Part shown: positions 21,616 through 33,587 of the stretch, piece by piece
How the letters are laid out: the number at the start of each line of letters is the position of its first letter
How positions within the stretch are numbered: the stretch's first letter is position 1
From: Cavia porcellus
Taxonomy: Eukaryota > Chordata > Mammalia > Rodentia > Caviidae
Direction of reading: 5' to 3'
Assembly: GCF_034190915.1 (NCBI RefSeq)
Contig: NW_026947501.1
Coordinates: 992,001-1,056,000, forward strand
Length of the DNA: 64,000 bases
Program-made: the position numbers and the translations under genes
Notes under the pieces: generated by a model
What the model saw: the letters and a program-made list of their open reading frames with translations, nothing else
What the model was told of the DNA's origin: nothing
Database searches by the model: none

Positions 21616-24060
21616 GTGTTAGGTGTTAGCGACAGCATTAGGGTTAGGTTTAGGGTTAGTGTTAGAGGTATGGGTTCGGGTTAGGTTTAGTGTTGGGTTT
21701 AGGTTTATGGTAGGTTTAGGGTTAGGGTTAGTGTTAGAGGTTAGGTTTAATGTTAGGGTTGTGGTTAGGGTCAGGGTTGTAGAAGGATTAGAAGTAAGGG
21801 TTAAGTTTTGGTTTAGGGGTAGGATTAGCGTTAGGCATAGTGTTATGGTAGGGTTAGGGTTAGGTTTCGGGTTAGGTATTACAGTTTGTGTTATGTTTAT
21901 TTTAAGGCTTATGGGTAGGGTTAGGCTTAGGGTTAGAGATTAATGTTAGGTTTAGGGTTAGATTTATAGTTAGGGATAGGGTTAGGTTTAGGCGTTAGGT
22001 CTTAGTGACAGGGTCAGGGGTAGGGATAGGTATTACAGTCAGGTTTCGGGTTAGTTTAAGTCACAGAGATAGGGTTAGGGTAAGGGATTAATGTTAGGTT
22101 TTGGGTTAGGGTTATGGTTAGGGTTAGTTTTAGGGTTAGATTAGAAGTTAGTGTTAGTTGTAGGGTTAGGATTGTGTTTACGGTTAGGGTTAGGGTTAGT
22201 GTTAGGATTAGCATTAGGCATTAGGGGTTAGGGAGAGGTTTAAGGTTAGGCTTCATATTATGGTTAGGGTTAGTGTTACAATTAGATTTAGGGTAAGGCT
22301 TAGGGTTACGGTTATTGTTAGGCATAGTTTTAGTGTTAGTTTTATGGTTAGGTTTAGTGTTAGGGTTAGAGGTTTAGTATTAGGGATAGGGTTAGGTTTA
22401 GGGTTAGGTTTATGGTTAGGGTTAGGGATGGGTTAGTGTTAGTGTTAAGGTTAGGTTAGGGTTAGATTTAGGGTTAGAGTTTAGAATCATGGTTAAGTTA
22501 GGGTTAGGGTTAGCATTAGTGTTAGGGTAAAGGTTAGGGCTAGGGTTAGCTTTATGATTTGGGTGAGGATTAGAGGTTAAGGGTTAGGAAGAGGGTTAGG
22601 GTTAGGCTTTGGTTTAGGGATAAGTGTTAGCGTTATGGTCAGGGTTAAAGTTAAAGTTAGGATTAAGGTTATGTTTAGAAGTTTGGTTTAGTGTTAAAGT
22701 TAGGGTTAGTGTTAGGGTTTGGTTAGGGTTAGAGGTTAGTGTTAGGTTTAGATTTAGGTTTAGGTTTAAGGTCAGGGTTAGGGTTAGGTTTAGGTTTAGA
22801 AGTACGGGTTAGGGTTAGGGTTATGGTTATGGTTAGGGTTATGGTTAGGTTTAGGGTTAGGTTAGGTTTAGGGTTAGGGTTACGGTTACGGTTAGAGGTA
22901 TGCATTAGGCTTAGGGTAAGGGTTAGGCTTAGGGTTATGGGAGGTTTAGTGTTAGGGTTAGTGATAGAGGTTAGTGTTAAGGTTACGTTTGTCGTTAGGG
23001 TCAGTGTTAGGGTAGGGTTAGAAATAAGGGTTAAGGTTAAGTTTAGGGGTAATGTTAGTTTTAGGGATAGTGTTATGGTAGGTTTCAGGTTAGGTATTAC
23101 GGTCTGTGTTAGGTTTATTTTAAGGTTTAGGGTTAGTGTTAGGGTTATGATTAGGGTTAGAGTTAAAGGTTAGGATTAAGGTTAGGGTTAGAATTATGGT
23201 TTAGTGTTAGTGTTAGGGTTAGGGTTGGTGTTAGGGTTAGAGGTTAGGGTTAGAGGTTAGTGTTAGGCTTATGTTAGGTTTAGGGTTAAGGTTAGGGTTA
23301 GGGTTAGATTTATTGTTAGACATAAGGGTTAGGGTTAGGTTTAGGGGTAGGGTTATGGTTAAGTTTAGGGTTAGTGTTAGGTTTAGGGTTAGGGTTAGGT
23401 TTAGGGTTAGGGTTAGTGTTAGAGTTATGGGTTAGGGTTAGGGTTAGGGTTATGTTAGCTTTAGGGTTAGGGTTAGTGTTAGAGGTTAGGTTTAAGGTTA
23501 GGGTTGTGGTTAGGCTCTAGGTTAGGATAGGGTTAGAAATAAGACTTAGGGTTAGGTTTGAGAGGGTACGGTTAGGTTTAGAGATAGTGTTATGGTAGGT
23601 TTAGAGTTAGGTTTCGGGTTAGCTATTACGGTCAGTGTTAGGGTTAGTTTAAGGGGTAGGGATAGGGTTAGGTTTAGGGATTAATGTTAGGTTTAGGTTT
23701 AGGTTTATGGTTAGGGTTAGTGTTAGGGTTAGTGTTATGATTAGAGTTTAGAATTAGGTTTAGGTTTAGGGTTAGTGTTAGTGTTAATGTTAGGTTTAGG
23801 GTTAAATTTTAGCGTTAGGGTTATGTTCAGTGTTGGGTTTATTTTTAGTGTTAGGATTAAAATTTAGGGTTAGAGTTATGTTTAGGATTAGAGTTAGGGT
23901 TATGGTTATGGTTAGAGTTTAGTTTAGGTTTAGGGTTAGGTGTTAAATGTTGGGAAGTTGGTAATGGTTAGGCTTCAGGTTAGGGTTAGGGTTAGGGCTT
24001 AGGTATTAAGGATAGAGTTAGCATTTGGGTTAGGGCTAGGGTTAGGTTTAGGGTTAGGGA
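21616..24060 (+). repeat. Duplicated block Q1 (partner at 25.7-27.7 kb)
   Basis: Contains a pair of recurrent modules at 21877 and 22031 (154 bp apart), then TTTAAGTCACAGAGATAGGG, further modules at 23095 and 23624 (AGCTATTACGGTCAG), and GTTGGGAAGTTGGTAATGG at 23949. The same order occurs in Q2 with offsets of 4050 bp at the left and 3638-3632 bp at the right, so one copy has gained or lost about 400 bp inside. All telomere-like, with no gene. Confidence 0.72.
21877..22110 (+). repeat. Recurrent TATTAC module, paired copy
   Basis: Two modules 154 bp apart (21877 and 22031). The first reads TATTACAGTTTGTG, then TTATTTTAAGGCTTATGGG and GAGATTAATGTTAGG. The second reads TATTACAGTCAGGTTTCGGG, then GTTTAAGTCACAGAG and GGGATTAATGTTAGG. 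The same pair occurs at 25191/25345 (154 bp) and 25928/26081 (153 bp). The module departs from the TTAGGG pattern more than its surroundings do. Confidence 0.8.
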
Positions 24061-24117
24061 TAGTATACGGTTTAGGTTTAGGGTTAGGGATCTTGTTAGG
24101 GTTAGGTTTAGGGTTAG

Positions 24118-24375
24118 AGTTTAGTTTTAGGGTTAGGTTTTGGGTTAAGGTTATTGTTAGGGTTAGGTTTAGGATTACAATTTATGGTTGGGGTAGGATT
24201 AGTTATAGGGTTAGGTTTAAAGTTAGGGTTAGGGTAGGTTTAGGGTTAGAGTTTGGTTTTAGGTTTAGGTTTAGGGTTAAGGTTAGGGTTAAGGTTAGGT
24301 TTAGAATTATAATTTATGGTTGGGGTAGGGTTAGTCTTAGCGTTATGTTTAAGTTTCGGGTTAGGGCTAGGTTTA
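24118..24375 (+). repeat. 132-bp tandem duplication
   Basis: Two adjacent copies are marked by AATTTATGGTTGGGGTAGG at 24179 and 24311, 132 bp (22 hexamers) apart. Both are preceded by a GAGTTT(A/G)G(T/G)TTTAGG stretch. Single diverged versions of the same landmark occur near 19092 and 21416. Confidence 0.75.
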
Positions 24376-25190
24376 GGGTTAGAGTTAGGGGTTAGGTGTT
24401 AGGGAGAGTGTTAGTGTTAGGCTTCCGGTTACGGTTAAGTTTTGTGTTACGATTAGGTTTGGGCTTATGGTTAGTGTTAGGTTTATGTTTATTTTAGATT
24501 TAGAGGTAGTGTTAGGGTTAGGTTTAGGGGTTAGGAGTTAGCGACAGGGTTAGGGTTAGGGTTAGTTTTAGGTATTACAGTCATGCTTCAGGTTAGTTTA
24601 AGGGGTAGAGTTAGGGTTAGGTTAAGGGATTAATGTTAGATTTAGGGTTAGGTTTGTTTTAGGGTTAAGGTTAGAAGTTAGAGTTAGTGGTAGGGTTAGG
24701 ATTATGGTTACGGTTACAGTTAGGATTAGTGTTAGGGTTAGGCTTAGGGGTTAGGAGTTAGTGCGAAGCTTAAGTTTAGGCTTCAAATTATGGTTAGGAT
24801 TTGGGTTACGATTAGCTTTAGGGCAATTCTTAGGGTTAGGTTTAGTGTTAGCGTTAGTTTTTGCGTTAGTTTTAGGTTTAGGTTTAGCGTTAGGGTTAGG
24901 GCTTAGGTGTTAGGGAGAGGGTTAGGTTTAGGTTTAGGGATAGGGTTAGGGATAGTGTTAGGTTTAGAGTTAGGGTTTAGGGTTAGTGTTAGAGGTATCG
25001 GTTAGGGTTAGGTTTAGTGTTAGGTTTAGCTTCATGGTAGGTTTAGGGTTAGGGTTTGTGTTAGAGGTTACAGTTAAGGTTAGGGGTGTGGTTAGGATCA
25101 GGGTTATAGTAGGGTTAGTATTAAGTGTTAGGTTTTGGTTTAGGGTAGTATAAGGTTTAAGGATAGTGTTATGGTAGGTTTAGGGTTAGG

Positions 25191-25420
25191 TATTACAGTC
25201 TGTGTTATGTTTATTTTAAGGTTTATGGGTAGGGTTAGGCTTAGGGTTAGAGATTAATCTTAGTTTTAGTGTTAGGTTTATGGTTAGGGCTAGGGTTAGG
25301 TTTAGGGGTTAGTTGTTAGCAACAGGGTTAGAGTTAGGGTTAGGTATTACAGTCAGGTTTCAGGTAAGTTTAAGGGGTAGAGTTAGGGTTAGGGTAAGGG
25401 ATTAATGTTAGATTTAGGGT
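25191..25420 (+). repeat. Recurrent TATTAC module, paired copy
   Basis: Second instance of the paired module, at 25191 (TATTACAGTCTGTG, TTATTTTAAGG) and 25345 (TATTACAGTCAGGTTTCAGG, GTTTAAGGGG, GGGATTAATGTTAG). The 154-bp spacing is identical to the 21.9-kb pair. Confidence 0.8.
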
Positions 25421-25735
25421 TAGGTTTGGTTTAGGGTTAAGATTAGAAGTTAGGGTTAGTGGTAGGGTTAGGATTATGGTTATGGTTACGGTTAGGCTTA
25501 GGGGTAAGCAGTTAGCGCAAGGATTAAGTTTAGGTTTCAAATTACGATTAGGGTTTGGGTTACGATTAGTTTTAGGGTAAGGCTTAGGGTTAGGTTTAGT
25601 GTTAGGGTTAGTTTTTGTGTTAGTTTTAGGATTAGGTTTAGCATTAGTGTTAGGGCTTAGGTGTTAGGGATAGGGTTAGGTTTAGGGTTAGGGTTAGGGA
25701 TAGTGTTAGGTTTAGAGTTAGGGTTTAGGGTTAGG

Positions 25736-27700
25736 GTTAGAGGTATGGGTTAGGGTTAGGTTTAGTGTTAGGTTTAGGTTTATGGTAGGTTTAGGTTTAG
25801 GGTTAGTGTTAGTGGTTAGGGTCAGTGTTATATTTGGGTTAGAAGTAAGCATTAGGTTTTGGTTTAGGGGTAGGATTAGTGTTAGGCATAGTGTTATGGT
25901 AGGTTTATGGTTAGGTTTCGCGTTAGGTATTATGGTCTGTGTTATGTTTATTTTAAGTTTATGGGTAGGGTTAGGCTTAGGGTTAGAGATTAATGTTAGG
26001 TTTAGTGTTAGGTTTATGGTTAGGGATAGGGTTAGGTTTAGGGGTTAGTTGTTAGCAACAGGCTTAGGGTTAGGGTTAGGTATTACAGCCAGGCTTTGGG
26101 TTAGTTTAAGTCATAGAGATAGGGTTAGGGTAAGGGATTAATGTTAGGTTTAGGGTTAGGGTTATGGTTAGGTTTAGTTTTAGGGTTAGAATTAGAAGTT
26201 AGTGTTAGTGGTAGGGTTAGGATTATGGTTAGGGTTAGGGTTAGGGTTAGTGTTAGGATTAGCATTAGGAATTAGGGGTTAGGGAGAGGTTCAAGGTTAG
26301 GCTTCAGATTACGGTTAGGGCTAGGGTTACAATTAGATTTAGGGTAAGGCTTAAGGTTATGGTTATTGTTAGGCTTAATTTTGTGTTAGTTTTAGGGTTA
26401 GGTTTAGCGTTAGGGTTAGAGGTTAGGTATTAGGGATAGGGTTAGGTTTAGGGTTAGGTTTACGGTTAGGGTTAGGGATAGGAATAGTGTTAGGTTTAGA
26501 GTTAGCATTTAGGGTTAGTGTTAGGGTAAAGGTTAGGTTAGGGTTAGGTTTAGAGTTACAGTTTAGGATTATGGTTAGGTTAGGGTTAGGTTTAGCATTA
26601 GTGTTAGGGTTAGGGTTAGGGCTAGGGTTAAGGTTATGATTGGGATGAGGATTAGAGGTTAGGGGTTAGGACGAGGGTTAGTGTTAGTCTTTGGTTAGGG
26701 GTAGGGTTAGCATTACGAATAGGTTTAGTGTTAGTTTTAGGGTTAGATTTAGGGTTACTTTTAGAGTTAGGGTTAGGGTTAAGATTAGGGTTTAGGTGTT
26801 AGGGATAGTGTTAGGGTTAGTGTTAAGTTTAGGTTTAGGGTTAGGGTTAGGGTTAGGGATAGTGTTAGGGTTAGGGTTAAGATTTTTGGTTAAGTTTAGG
26901 GTTAAGATTACCGTTAATGTTAGGGTTAAGTTTAGAGGGTAGTGTTCATGTTAGGGTTAGGGTTTGGGTTAGTGTTAGGGTTAGTGTTAGCGGTCGGGGT
27001 AGGGGTAGGGTTATGGTTAAGTTTAGGGTTAGTGTTAGGTTTAGGGTTAGGGTTAGTGTTATAGGTATGGGTTAGGGTTAGTTTTAGGGTTATGTTAGCT
27101 TTAGGGTTAGGGTTAGTGTTAGAGGTTAGTTTTAAGGTTAGGGTTGTGCTTAGGGTCAAGGTTAGGATAGGGTTAGAAATAAGAGTTATGGTTAGGTTTA
27201 GGGGTAGGGTTAGGTTTAGGGATAGTGTTATGGTAGGTTTAGAATTAGGTTTCGGGTTAGCTATTACGGTCAGTGTTAGGGTTAGTTTAAGGGGTAGAGG
27301 TAAGTTTAGGGTTAGGGATTAATGTTACGTTTAGGGTTAGGTTTATGGTTAGGGTTAGTGTTAGGGTTAGGGTTAGAGTTTAGGATTAGGTTTATGTTTA
27401 GGGGTAGTATTAGGGTTAGGGTTAGGTTTAGGGTTAAATTTTAGCGTTAGTGTTACGTTTAGGGTTAGGTTTATTTTTAGGGTTAGGATTAGAATTTAAG
27501 GTTAGAGTTATGTTTAGAATTAGGGTTATGGTTATGGTTAGGGTTAGAGTTATGTTTAGGTTTAGGGTTAGGTGTTAAGTGTTGGGAAGTGGGTAATGGT
27601 TAGTTTTCAGGTTAGGGTTAGTGTTAGGGTTAGGGCTTAGGTATTAGGGATAGAGTTAGCGTTAGGTTTAGATCTAGGGTTAGGGTAAGGGTTAGGGTTA
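25736..27700 (+). repeat. Duplicated block Q2 (partner at 21.6-24.0 kb)
   Basis: Repeats Q1 in order: modules at 25928 and 26081 (153 bp apart), TTTAAGTCATAGAGATAGGG, GGATTAGAGGTTAGGGG near 26650, AGCTATTACGGTCAG at 27259, and GTTGGGAAGTGGGTAATGG at 27580. Differences from Q1 are scattered substitutions plus one internal length change of about 400 bp. Confidence 0.72.
25928..26160 (+). repeat. Recurrent TATTAC module, paired copy
   Basis: Third instance of the pair, at 25928 (TATTATGGTCTGTG, TTATTTTAAG) and 26081 (TATTACAGCCAGG, GTTTAAGTCATAGAG, GGGATTAATGTTAGG), 153 bp apart. The match to the 21.9-kb pair includes the unusual TTTAAGTCA(C/T)AGAG branch. Confidence 0.8.
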
Positions 27701-30700
27701 GGTTTAGGTATTACAGTCAGGCTTAGTGTTAGTTTAAGGGTTAGTGTTAGGGTTAGGTTAAGGGATTAATGTTAGGTCTGGGTTAGCTTTATTGTTATGG
27801 TTAGGGTTATTCTTAGGATCAGAAATTAGCATTGAGGTTAGGGTGAGGGTTAGTGTTAGGGTTAGGATTAGGATTAGCCTTAGGGTTAGTGTTAGGGTTA
27901 TGGTTAGGTTTAGTGTTATTTTTATGGTTATGTTAATCGTTAGGTTTAGGGTTAGGTGTCAGGGATAGGGTTAGGGTTACATTTTGGATTAGGTTTATGG
28001 TTAGGGTTGGGTTTAGGGATATTGTTAGGTTTAGGGTTAGTGTTTAGGGTTATTGTTAAGGATAGGGTTAGTGTTAGGTTTAGGGTTAGGATTAGGTTTA
28101 GTTTAGGGTTAGGTTTAGGTTTAGGGTTAGTGTTAGGGTTATGATTAAGGTTAGAGTTAGTGGTTAGGTGTTAGGGAGAGGTTTAGGGTTAGGCTTTGTG
28201 TTACGATTAGTGTAGGATTTAGATTAGTTTTAGGGTTAGGGTTAGGACTAGGCTTAGTGTTAGGGTTAGGTTTATGTTAGGGTTAGGTTTAGTGTTAGGG
28301 TCAGAAGTTAGGTTTAGTGTTATGGTTAAGGTTAGGATAAGGGTTAGGGTTAAGGTTAGGTTTAGGATTAGGTTTAGGCTTATGGTGAGTGGTTAGCATT
28401 AGGTTTAGTTTTATAGTTTAGGGCTAGGGTTATGGTAAGGCTTAGAGGTTATAATTAGGTTAGTGTTAAGATTAGGGCTAAACCTTATGTTTAAGGTTTG
28501 TTTTATGGTTGAAGGTTAATGTTACGGTTAGGGTTAGGGTTAGATTTAGAGGTGTTAGGGTTAGGTTTTGTGTTAGTGTTAGTGTTAGTGTTAGTGTTAG
28601 GGTTAGGGTTAGGTTTATAGTTAGATTTAGGTTTAGGGTTAGTGTTAGGGTTAGTGTTAGGATTACGGTTAGGATTAGTGTTAGGGTTAGGGATAGGGTT
28701 ACGTTTAAGCTTTGGGTTATGGTTAGTGGTATGGTTTGGGTTATGGTTAGAGATATGTGTTAGGGTTAGCGTGAGGGTTAGAGTTAGGTTTAAGGTTAGT
28801 GTTATACTAGGTTTAGGGTTACTGTCAGGGTTAGGTATTACAGTCAGGCTTAGGGTAGGTTTAAGGGGTTGGGTTACGTTTAGGGTTTCGGTCAGGCTTA
28901 CAATTAGGATTAGAGATTATTGTTATGGTTAGGGTTATGCTTAGGGTTAGTGTTACGGTTATGGTTAGATGTTAGGGTTAGGTTTAGGGTTAGTGTTAGG
29001 ATTAGGGTTAGAAGTTAGGGTTAGGATTAGGCTTAGAGTTTATGGTTAGTGTTAGCGTTAGGATTAAAGCTTAGGTTCAGGTTTAAGGTTAGGGTTAGGC
29101 TTAGGCTTAGGTATAGGGAAAGGGTTAAGATTAGGGTTACTGGTTAATTTTAGGGTAAGCTTTACAGTTAGGTTTAGTGTTAGGTCTAGAAGTTAGTGTT
29201 AGGGCTAGAGTTAGGGTTAGGGTTAGGATTAGAAGTTAGGGTTAGAGTTAGGGTTCGGGTTAGGGTTAGGCTTAGGGTTATAGTTAGGGTTAGGGTTAGC
29301 GTTAGGTGTTAGGTGTGAGGTATACGGTTATGGGTTAGGGTAATGGTTAGTGTTATGGTTAGGGTTATCGTTTAGGGTTAGGGTTAGGGTTAGTGTTATG
29401 GTTCAGGTTAGGGTTAGGTTGAAGTTTAGGGTTACGGTTAGTGTTAGGATTAGAAGTTAGGTTTAGTCTTAGGTTTACGGTTAGGGTAGGGATAGGTTTA
29501 ATGTTATGGTTAGTGTTAGAGTTTAGGGTTAGTGTTAGTGTTAGGGACAGGGTTAAAGTTAGTTTAGGCTTACGGTTAAAGTACGGGTTAGGGTAGGGTT
29601 AGGGTTAGGGTCATGGTTAGGGTTAGGGCTGGGTTACGCTACGTTTAGGATTAGGGTTAGGGTTAATTATTACAAATTGGGTTTGGTTTCGTTTAAGGGT
29701 TAGGGTTAGGGTTAGGGTAAGGTATTAATGTTAGGTTTAGGGTTATGGTTATGGTTATGGTTAGGGTTAGGGTTAGTGTTAGAGGTTAGTGTTAATGTTA
29801 GGGTTAGGCTTAGTGTTAGTGGTACAGTTAGAGTTTAGGGTTACGTTTAGTGTTAAGTTAGTGTTATGGTTATTGTTAGGGTTAGAGTTATGGTTAGAGG
29901 TTAGAATTCTATTTAGGGTAAGAGTTAGAGTTATGGATAGTGTTAGGGTTAGGCTTAGAGGTGATGGTTAGGGTTATGTTTAGGCTTAGAGTTAAATATT
30001 AGGTTCAGGGTTTGGTTAGGTTTAGGTTTAGGGATACGGTAAGGGTTAGGATTACGGTTAGTGGTTAGGTTTAGGGTTATGATTACGGTTAATGCTAGGG
30101 TTAGGTTTATAGGTTAGTGTTAGTGTTAGGATTAGGGTTAGGTTTAGTGTTAGGGTTAGGGTTAAGTTTAGAGTTAGACTTAGGTTTAGGATTACACTTC
30201 GGGTTATGGTTAGTGTTAGGGTTACAATTAGATTCTGGTTAGGGTTAGGGTTACGTTTATGTTTTGCATTAGATTTAGCTTTAGGGTTAGGGTTAGGTTT
30301 AGGGGTTGGGTGTTAGGAATTGGGTTAAGGTTATGGTTATGGTTAGGGTTAGGGCTTTGGTTAGGGTTAGTTTTAAGGTTAGGGCTAGGGTTACAGTTAG
30401 GCTGAGGATTAGAATTTGGGGTTAGGGTTTGTGTTAGGGTTAGATTTAGGGGTTAGGTTTTAGCGACAGGGTTTTGGTTATGGTTAGTTTTAGGGTTAGG
30501 TTACCGTTAGGATTTTGTTTAGGTTTAGAGTTAGGGTTAGGTTTTGGTTTAGGGTTAGGGCTAGGGTTAGGATTTTGGTTAGGGTTAGAGTTAGGGTTAA
30601 GTTTAGGTTTAGGGTTAGGATTATGGTTAGGGTTTGTATTAGAGTTTAGGGTTAGGGTTAGGTTTAGTTTTATGGGTTATGTTTAATGTTAGGGTTATTT

Positions 30701-31500
30701 TTAGAGGTTAGCATTAGGTTGAGGTTTAGATTTAGGGTTAGGTTTAGGGTAAGAGTGAATGGTTATTGTTAGGGTTAAGGTTACAGTTAGAGTTTAGGGT
30801 TAGTGTTAGGGTAATGGTTAGGTTTAGGGTATGGTTGAGGTTTAGGGTTAGAGTTTAGGGTTATTCTTATGTTTGTGGTTAGGGTTACATTTAGGGTTAG
30901 TGTTAGTGTTAGGTTTAGGGTTAGGGTTAGAGTTAGTTTAGGGATAGGGTTAGGGTTAGGGTAAGGTTTAGGATTAGTGTTTAGGGTTATGATTAAGTTT
31001 AGGGTTAGGGTTTAGGTGTTAGAGAGGGGTTTAGGGTTACGGTTTGTGTTATGTTTAGGGTAGGATTTAGATTAATTTTAGGGTTAGGGTTACGGTTAGG
31101 GTTAGGGTTTGGGTTAGGTTTTTGTTAGGGTTAGGCTTAGTGTTAGGGTCAGGAGTTAGGTTTAGTGTTAGGGTTAGGGTTAGGATTAGGGTTAGGGTTA
31201 GGTTTATGGTTAGATATTAGCGTTTGTTTTAGGGTTAGAGTTAGGGTTAGTGTTAGGGGTAGGGTTAGGCTTACAAGTTATGGTTATGGTTATGTTTGTG
31301 GTTATGGTTATGGTTAGGGTTAAACCTGAGGTTCAATGTTACGTTTATGGTTAGTGTTAGGGTTACAGTTAGGGTTATGTTTAGAAGTTAGCGTTTGGTT
31401 TAGGTTTAGATTTAGGGTTAGTTTTTGGGTTAGTGTTAGGCTTAGAGGTTATGGTTAGTGTTAGGGTTTATGTTAGGTTTAAAACTTAGGTTAAGGGTTA
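27701..31500 (+). repeat. Degenerate TTAGGG tract
   Basis: Telomere-like hexamers with modules at 27709, 28836 and 29668. The part from 27709 to about 28060 matches 35826-36280 (GGATTAATGTTAGGTCTGGG, AGGATCAGAAATTAGCATTG, GGGTTGGGTTTAGGGATATT), so it belongs to the same family as the 31.5-44.8 kb blocks. No genes or insertions are visible. Confidence 0.83.
28573..28596 (+). repeat. Homogeneous variant run (TTAGTG)4
   Basis: Four consecutive TTAGTG hexamers followed by exact TTAGGG units. A run of one identical variant is unlikely from independent mutations. It suggests the variant hexamer itself was copied by slippage, as in telomere variant repeat tracts. Confidence 0.8.
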
Positions 31501-33587
31501 GGGTTACTGTTAGGGTTAATGTTAGGAATATCATAAGGGTTAGAATTAGTGTTAGTGGTTAATTTTAGGGTTAGGGTTACAGTTAGGGTTAGGTTTAGAG
31601 GTTACTGTTAGTTTTAGGGTTAGGTTTAGGGTTAGTGTGAAGGTTAGGGTTAGTGTTATAGTTAGGGTTAGGTTTAGGGTTAAGCTTAGGGTTATAGTTA
31701 GGGTTAGGGTTACAATAAGGTTAGCATTATCTTTAGGGTTAGGATTAGTTTTAGGATTTGTGTTAGATTTAGTGTTAGGGTTAAGATTAGGCTTAGGGTC
31801 AGGTTTAATGGATAGGTTAGGGATTGGGTTATGGATCAGGATTAGTGTTAGAGTTAGGCTTTGGGTTAGGGTTAGAGTTAGGGCTATATTTTGGGTTAGC
31901 ATTTAGGGTTAGGTTTAGGATTAGGGTTAGTGTTATGGTTAGTGTTAGAGTTAGGTTGAGGTTAAGGGTTAGAATTAGGGTTAGGGTTAGACGTTAGGTA
32001 GTGTTAGGTTTAGGATTAGGGTTAGGGATAGTTTATGGTTAGGGTTAGTATTAGAGTTTAGGGTTAGTTTTAGTGTTAGTGTTGGGTTAGGGTTAGTCTT
32101 AGGGGTTAGGGGTTAGGGTGAGAGTTAAGGTTAGGCTTTGGATTACGTTTAGAGTTAGTGTTATGATTAGGTTTAGGGTTAACCATAGGGTTTGGGTTAG
32201 GTTTACAGTTAGGTTTAGTGTTAGTTTTATGGTTATGTTCAGCATTAAGTTTAGGGGTTAGGTGTTAATGATAGGGTTAGGGTTAGGGTTCGCGTTAGGT
32301 TTACAATTAGGGTTGGGTTTAGGGATAGTGTTAGGTTTAGGGTTAGCTTTAGGGTTATTGTTAGGGTTAGAGTTAGGGTTAGGTTTAGGGTTAAGCATAG
32401 GGGGTAGCTGTTAGGGTTAGGTGTTTTGGAGATGGTTGCGTTTAGGCTTAGGGTTACGGTTAGGGTTAGAGTTACGTTTAGGTTAGGGTTAGGGTTAGAT
32501 GTTAGGGATAGGTTTAGGATTTGGGTTAGTGTTATGGTTAGAGTTTAGGTTTACAATTGGGGTTAGTGTTAAGATTAGGATTAGTGGTTAGTGTTAGGTT
32601 TGGGTTAGGGTTATGGTTAACACTTAGGCTTAGGGTTAGGGTTAGGATCAGTGTTAGTGTTAGGGATAGGGCTTGGGTTAGCATTAGGGTTAGATTTATG
32701 GTTAGATGTTAGCATTAGGTTTAGTGATAAACTTTGTGGTTAGGGTTAGGGTGAGGCTTGGAAGTTATGTTTAGTGTTATGGTTAGGGTTAGGTTTAAAG
32801 CTTAGGTTTAGGGTTAGCGTTAGGGTTAGGGATAGGGTTAGTGTTAGGGTTAGGGCTAGGCTTAGGGTTTTGGTTAGGTTTAGGATTACATTTAGGTTAG
32901 GGATAGGATTAGGGTTAGAATTTAGGTTTAGTGTTAGGTTTAGGGTTAGGGTTAAGGATAGGTTTAGGTTTAGGGTTAGTGTTACAGGTTCTGGTTAGTG
33001 TTACAGGTTCGGTTTAGTGTTAGGTTTAGGATTAGAATTTTGAGTTAGGGTTAGGGTTAGGTTTAGGGGTTATGTGTTATGGATGGGATAATTGTTATGC
33101 TTAGGTTTAGTCTTAAGGTTATGGTTATGGTTAGATGTTAGCGTTAGGTTTAGGGTTACAGTTAGGTTTAGGGTTAGGATTTCAGTTACAGTTAAAGGTT
33201 CCTGTTAGTGTGTTAAGGTTATGGTTAGAGTTTAGCGTTAGTATTAGGGTAAGTGTTAGGTTTCGGGTTAGAGTTTAGGGTTATGATTCAGTTTAGAGTT
33301 AGGATTAGTGTTAGGGTTAGCATTAGGTTTATGCTTAGTGTTAGGGTTATGATTAAGGTTAGGGTTAGGGATTAGGTGTTACTGAGAGGGTTAGGTTTAA
33401 GCTTTGGGTAATGGTTAGGGTTAGGGTTATGATTAGGTTTATGGTTAGGGTTAGGGTTAGAGTTAGGGTTTGTTTTGTAGTTAGGGTTAGCGTTAGGTTT
33501 AGGGCTTAGATGTTAGCAATAGGGTTAGTGTTAGGGTTAGGTTTAGCGTTTGGTTTATGGTTAGAAATAGTGTTATGTTTACGGTTA
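31501..33587 (+). repeat. ~2-kb block C, first of three copies
   Basis: Landmarks GTTACTGTTAGTTTT at 31601, AGGATTACATTTAGGTTAGG at 32882, GGGGTTATGTGTTATGGA at 33066 and GATTCAGTTTAG at 33285 recur at 35241, 36780, 36957 and 37136, and again at 41469, 42748, 42925 and 43148. The order is preserved, with offsets of about 3.6-3.9 kb and 6.0-6.2 kb. Telomere-like throughout, with no coding sequence. Confidence 0.75.

Larger units (their letters stand above)
24061..25735 (+). repeat. Telomere-like tract with a ~750-bp direct-repeat copy
   Basis: Holds GGCTTCCGGTTACGG at 24420 (second series, 2919 bp after 21501), modules at 24573, 25191 and 25345, and a segment starting at AGAGGTATCGGTTAGGG (24991) that is repeated 748 bp later at 25739. 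The stretches after 24573 and 25345 also match closely (both read TTAGATTTAGGGTTAGG, then GTTAGTGGTAGGGTTAGG, then TTTCAAATTA or CTTCAAATTA). Confidence 0.7.

Noticed and set aside
32977..33012. A 19-bp tandem repeat containing GTTAGTGTTACAGGTTC
   Set aside because: Only two copies, made of telomere-like hexamers. It is expected background slippage and not informative.
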